Assembly: GCA_016207585.1 (NCBI GenBank)
Contig: JACQPI010000197.1
Location: 1-9,530 of the forward strand
Direction of reading: 5' to 3'
Source of the DNA: Elusimicrobiota bacterium
GTDB lineage: Bacteria; Elusimicrobiota; Elusimicrobia; UBA1565; JACRDR01
DNA: 9,530 bases
Each line of letters begins with the position of its first letter. Position 1 is the stretch's first letter. The notes below the pieces were generated by a model, which was not told where the DNA came from, made no database searches, and saw only the letters and a list, made by a program, of their open reading frames with translations. Both the position numbers and the translations under genes were made by a program. This document shows, in pieces, positions 7,928-9,530 of the stretch.

Positions 7928-7966
7928 GGGCCGAAAACCCTATTGAGAATTAGGCCCTAAGACCTA
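7928..7966 (-). repeat. Bipartite hairpin element, copy 1, upstream of the giant gene
   Basis: Read on the minus strand, the palindrome TAGGTCTTAGGGCCTA (7966-7951) can fold as a six-pair stem with a UUAG loop, counting a G-U pair. After a 10-nt spacer (ATTCTCAATA) comes GGGTTTTCGGCCC (7940-7928), a second hairpin with G-U pairs. It lies 23 nt before the start codon of the giant gene, in the 113-nt gap after the oxidoreductase gene. The order and spacing of the two halves match the copies at 726-764 and 679-716. I see no convincing -35/-10 promoter pair in this gap. Confidence 0.6.
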
Positions 7967-8017
7967 TATTCTTGAGCCCGCTGGCATTCTGTGCTAAGGA
8001 GAGAAACCTCAATAATC

Positions 8018-9530
8018 TCAGCGATGTTTAGCCAGAAATCTTGAAATATCTTTTGCCAATACTTCCGCATCCTCTCGTATTCCTCTTAGGAAGCGGCTTC
8101 TCCAATTGCGTAATCCGCTAAGGCCCAAGAAGAAGAGTCCCGGGACATCCCCGCTCTCAAATCCCCGAAGTCTCGGCAACCCGTTGGCCGGGTCCCGTAA
8201 AATGGAGGGGCCGAGGTGGTCCAACGCCGGTTGAAAACCGGTCGCATAGAGGATAAGATCGAAAGCTTCACGACGACCGTCCTTGAAGACTACTTCCTGC
8301 CCATCAAAGCGCTCGATATCTCCTCGGATTGGCACCCGCCCGGATTCGATAAGCCTGCGAGCCCTTCCGCCCTCCATGGGCACCTCAGATTTGATCCTTC
8401 GCCCCAGGCCCAAACGAAGAAGCATCCACTCGAAGACGGGCAAAATGCGCTCCAGCCATTCGAACCATGGGCTCCCCGGCAAAAACTGGAGTTGGTCCCG
8501 CGCAGACAGCTCTACAAAGAATCCGGCTTCTTCCAACTCTACCATCATCTGCCCGGCGGAAAGCCGTTTGCCGACCACAAGCGCCTTCTTAGCGCTGCCG
8601 CCGAGAAGCCTTTCGATCTGTTGCGGATCTTTGTACTGCGAAAAATGGAGCTGCAAGATCGCGATTGAAGCGGCGCCCGGGAAATACGGAATGAATGGCT
8701 TTGAGAAGTAGCCCGTCGCATTGACCACGGCTGCGGCCCGAAATTGGCCGCCATCACGAGTCCGGACGATCATCGACCCATCCGGGGCACGTTCCACTTG
8801 GGAGACTTCCGCCTGTTCGACGATCGATAGCCCATGATGCCGGGCATAGTCTCGAAGGTAACGCGCATAACGCTCCGCCGACACGAACGCCTCTGTTGGA
8901 GCGATAGCCTCCGGCGTGTCGGGCAGTCGAACCTGCCTCCATGGAGACAGCAGGCGCAAATGAGTCGGCATGTTGTTCCAGGAGGCCCCCGCCGAAGCGC
9001 CTTTATCCAATATCAACACGCCTATTCCTCGCTTTTGCAATAGTCTCCCAAGGCTAAGACCCGCAGGTCCGGCGCCTATTATCGTCACTCGGGTTTTACG
9101 CCCGCTATCCTCCAAATTGTCGTCTACAAGAATAAGCCGCCCGCCCAGGCGCTTAAACATTTGAATCGGAGATCCGAGGAGACGCTTCCACGACGGACGA
9201 GAATCGCCGCCGCGCCGCATGATCACCGCTTCGCTGATCGGCAGACTCCTCCCATCACCCCACCGGGCCATCAGGGGCATGCGAGCGGCTATAAAACGAA
9301 GGCCCCTCTGCCACGAATCGAGCCCCAAGAGCTTGAGAGTCGTTTTCCCTATGGCAAAAGTCCCCAGCGCTTCCCGCGTATCTTCTGAAACAAACCCCGC
9401 CATGATTCTGATTTTTCTTAGCGATGCCAGGCGGGATTTTCCAAACGGTCGCAGGACGGCGGGGCTCTTGGCCGCGACGAATTCTCTCCAGGATTGGGCT
9501 ATCCCTGCCGGGAGAGGTACACGCCGCAAC
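8018..9530 (-). CDS. FAD-dependent oxidoreductase, flavin monooxygenase/CzcO-like (5' end beyond the window)
   Basis: The frame is open to the right edge. A TTG at 9529 is only the first possible start there, so the true start is probably outside the window. Numbering from that TTG, the FAD-binding Rossmann motif is IGAGPAGLSLG (151-161), with the ribose-binding acidic residue near D175. GASWNNMPTHLRLLSPW (181-197) is typical of CzcO/flavin monooxygenase-like enzymes. ATGY (271-274) is followed by FPG (283-285) and H295, resembling the monooxygenase fingerprint but with wider spacing. A second nucleotide-binding site, VVGKRLSAG (318-326), lacks the usual second Gly. A second ATG motif (DLILYATGF, 424-432) and the usual C-terminal GLFFLGL (464-470) complete the fold. 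Such enzymes use NAD(P)H and oxygen to oxidise soft nucleophiles, ketones or amines; the substrate is unknown. About 145 residues precede the FAD motif, far more than the few usual for this family, and I do not recognise that part. The gene ends 113 nt before the giant gene. Confidence 0.88.
   Translation of the reverse strand, partial: LRRVPLPAGIAQSWREFVAAKSPAVLRPFGKSRLASLRKIRIMAGFVSEDTREALGTFAIGKTTLKLLGLDSWQRGLRFIAARMPLMARWGDGRSLPISEAVIMRRGGDSRPSWKRLLGSPIQMFKRLGGRLILVDDNLEDSGRKTRVTIIGAGPAGLSLGRLLQKRGIGVLILDKGASAGASWNNMPTHLRLLSPWRQVRLPDTPEAIAPTEAFVSAERYARYLRDYARHHGLSIVEQAEVSQVERAPDGSMIVRTRDGGQFRAAAVVNATGYFSKPFIPYFPGAASIAILQLHFSQYKDPQQIERLLGGSAKKALVVGKRLSAGQMMVELEEAGFFVELSARDQLQFLPGSPWFEWLERILPVFEWMLLRLGLGRRIKSEVPMEGGRARRLIESGRVPIRGDIERFDGQEVVFKDGRREAFDLILYATGFQPALDHLGPSILRDPANGLPRLRGFESGDVPGLFFLGLSGLRNWRSRFLRGIREDAEVLAKDISRFLAKHR

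Noticed and set aside
7967..8017. Promoter for the giant gene
   Set aside because: TTGAGG and AATATA-like hexamers occur on the minus strand but not at a usable spacing.

Overview
The window holds three genes, all read on the minus strand, with almost no non-coding DNA. In transcription order they are: the 3' part of a flavin-dependent oxidoreductase gene (entering at the right edge, ending at 8018), a very large gene for a 2380-residue multidomain protein (7904 to 762), and the 5' part of a gene for a putative exported protein of unknown function (starting at 679, running off the left edge). The last gene has no stop codon inside the window but is open for 226 codons and starts with a signal-peptide-like segment.

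The DNA is GC-rich and the genes are bacterial in style: tightly packed, ATG starts, export signals. The giant multidomain gene and the unfamiliar intergenic element fit an under-cultured phylum. Elusimicrobiota or Omnitrophota are guesses from general impression only; there is no rRNA or other marker to settle it.

The centrepiece is the giant protein. It carries two GHKL-type (Hsp90/MutL/histidine-kinase-like) ATP-binding modules, one near the N-terminus and one near the C-terminus. Between them lie a second hydrophobic segment that resembles an internal signal peptide, a transglutaminase/protease-like domain with Cys-His-Glu candidate residues, a third hydrophobic segment, and a beta-rich propeller-like stretch. 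In the first GHKL module the motifs appear in the order N box, G2-like, G1, which differs from the usual N, G1, G2 order seen in the second module.

Both intergenic gaps contain copies of the same 37-39 nt element: a 16-nt TAGGTC-type palindrome followed 7-10 nt later by a GGG...CCC/CCT hairpin. There are three copies. One begins at the stop codon of the giant gene and one ends at the start codon of the next gene. The element may be an intercistronic RNA control structure, a binding site, or a dispersed repeat. The shared orientation, the short gaps (113 and 82 nt) and the common element suggest the genes may be expressed together. A joint function cannot be read from the sequence.
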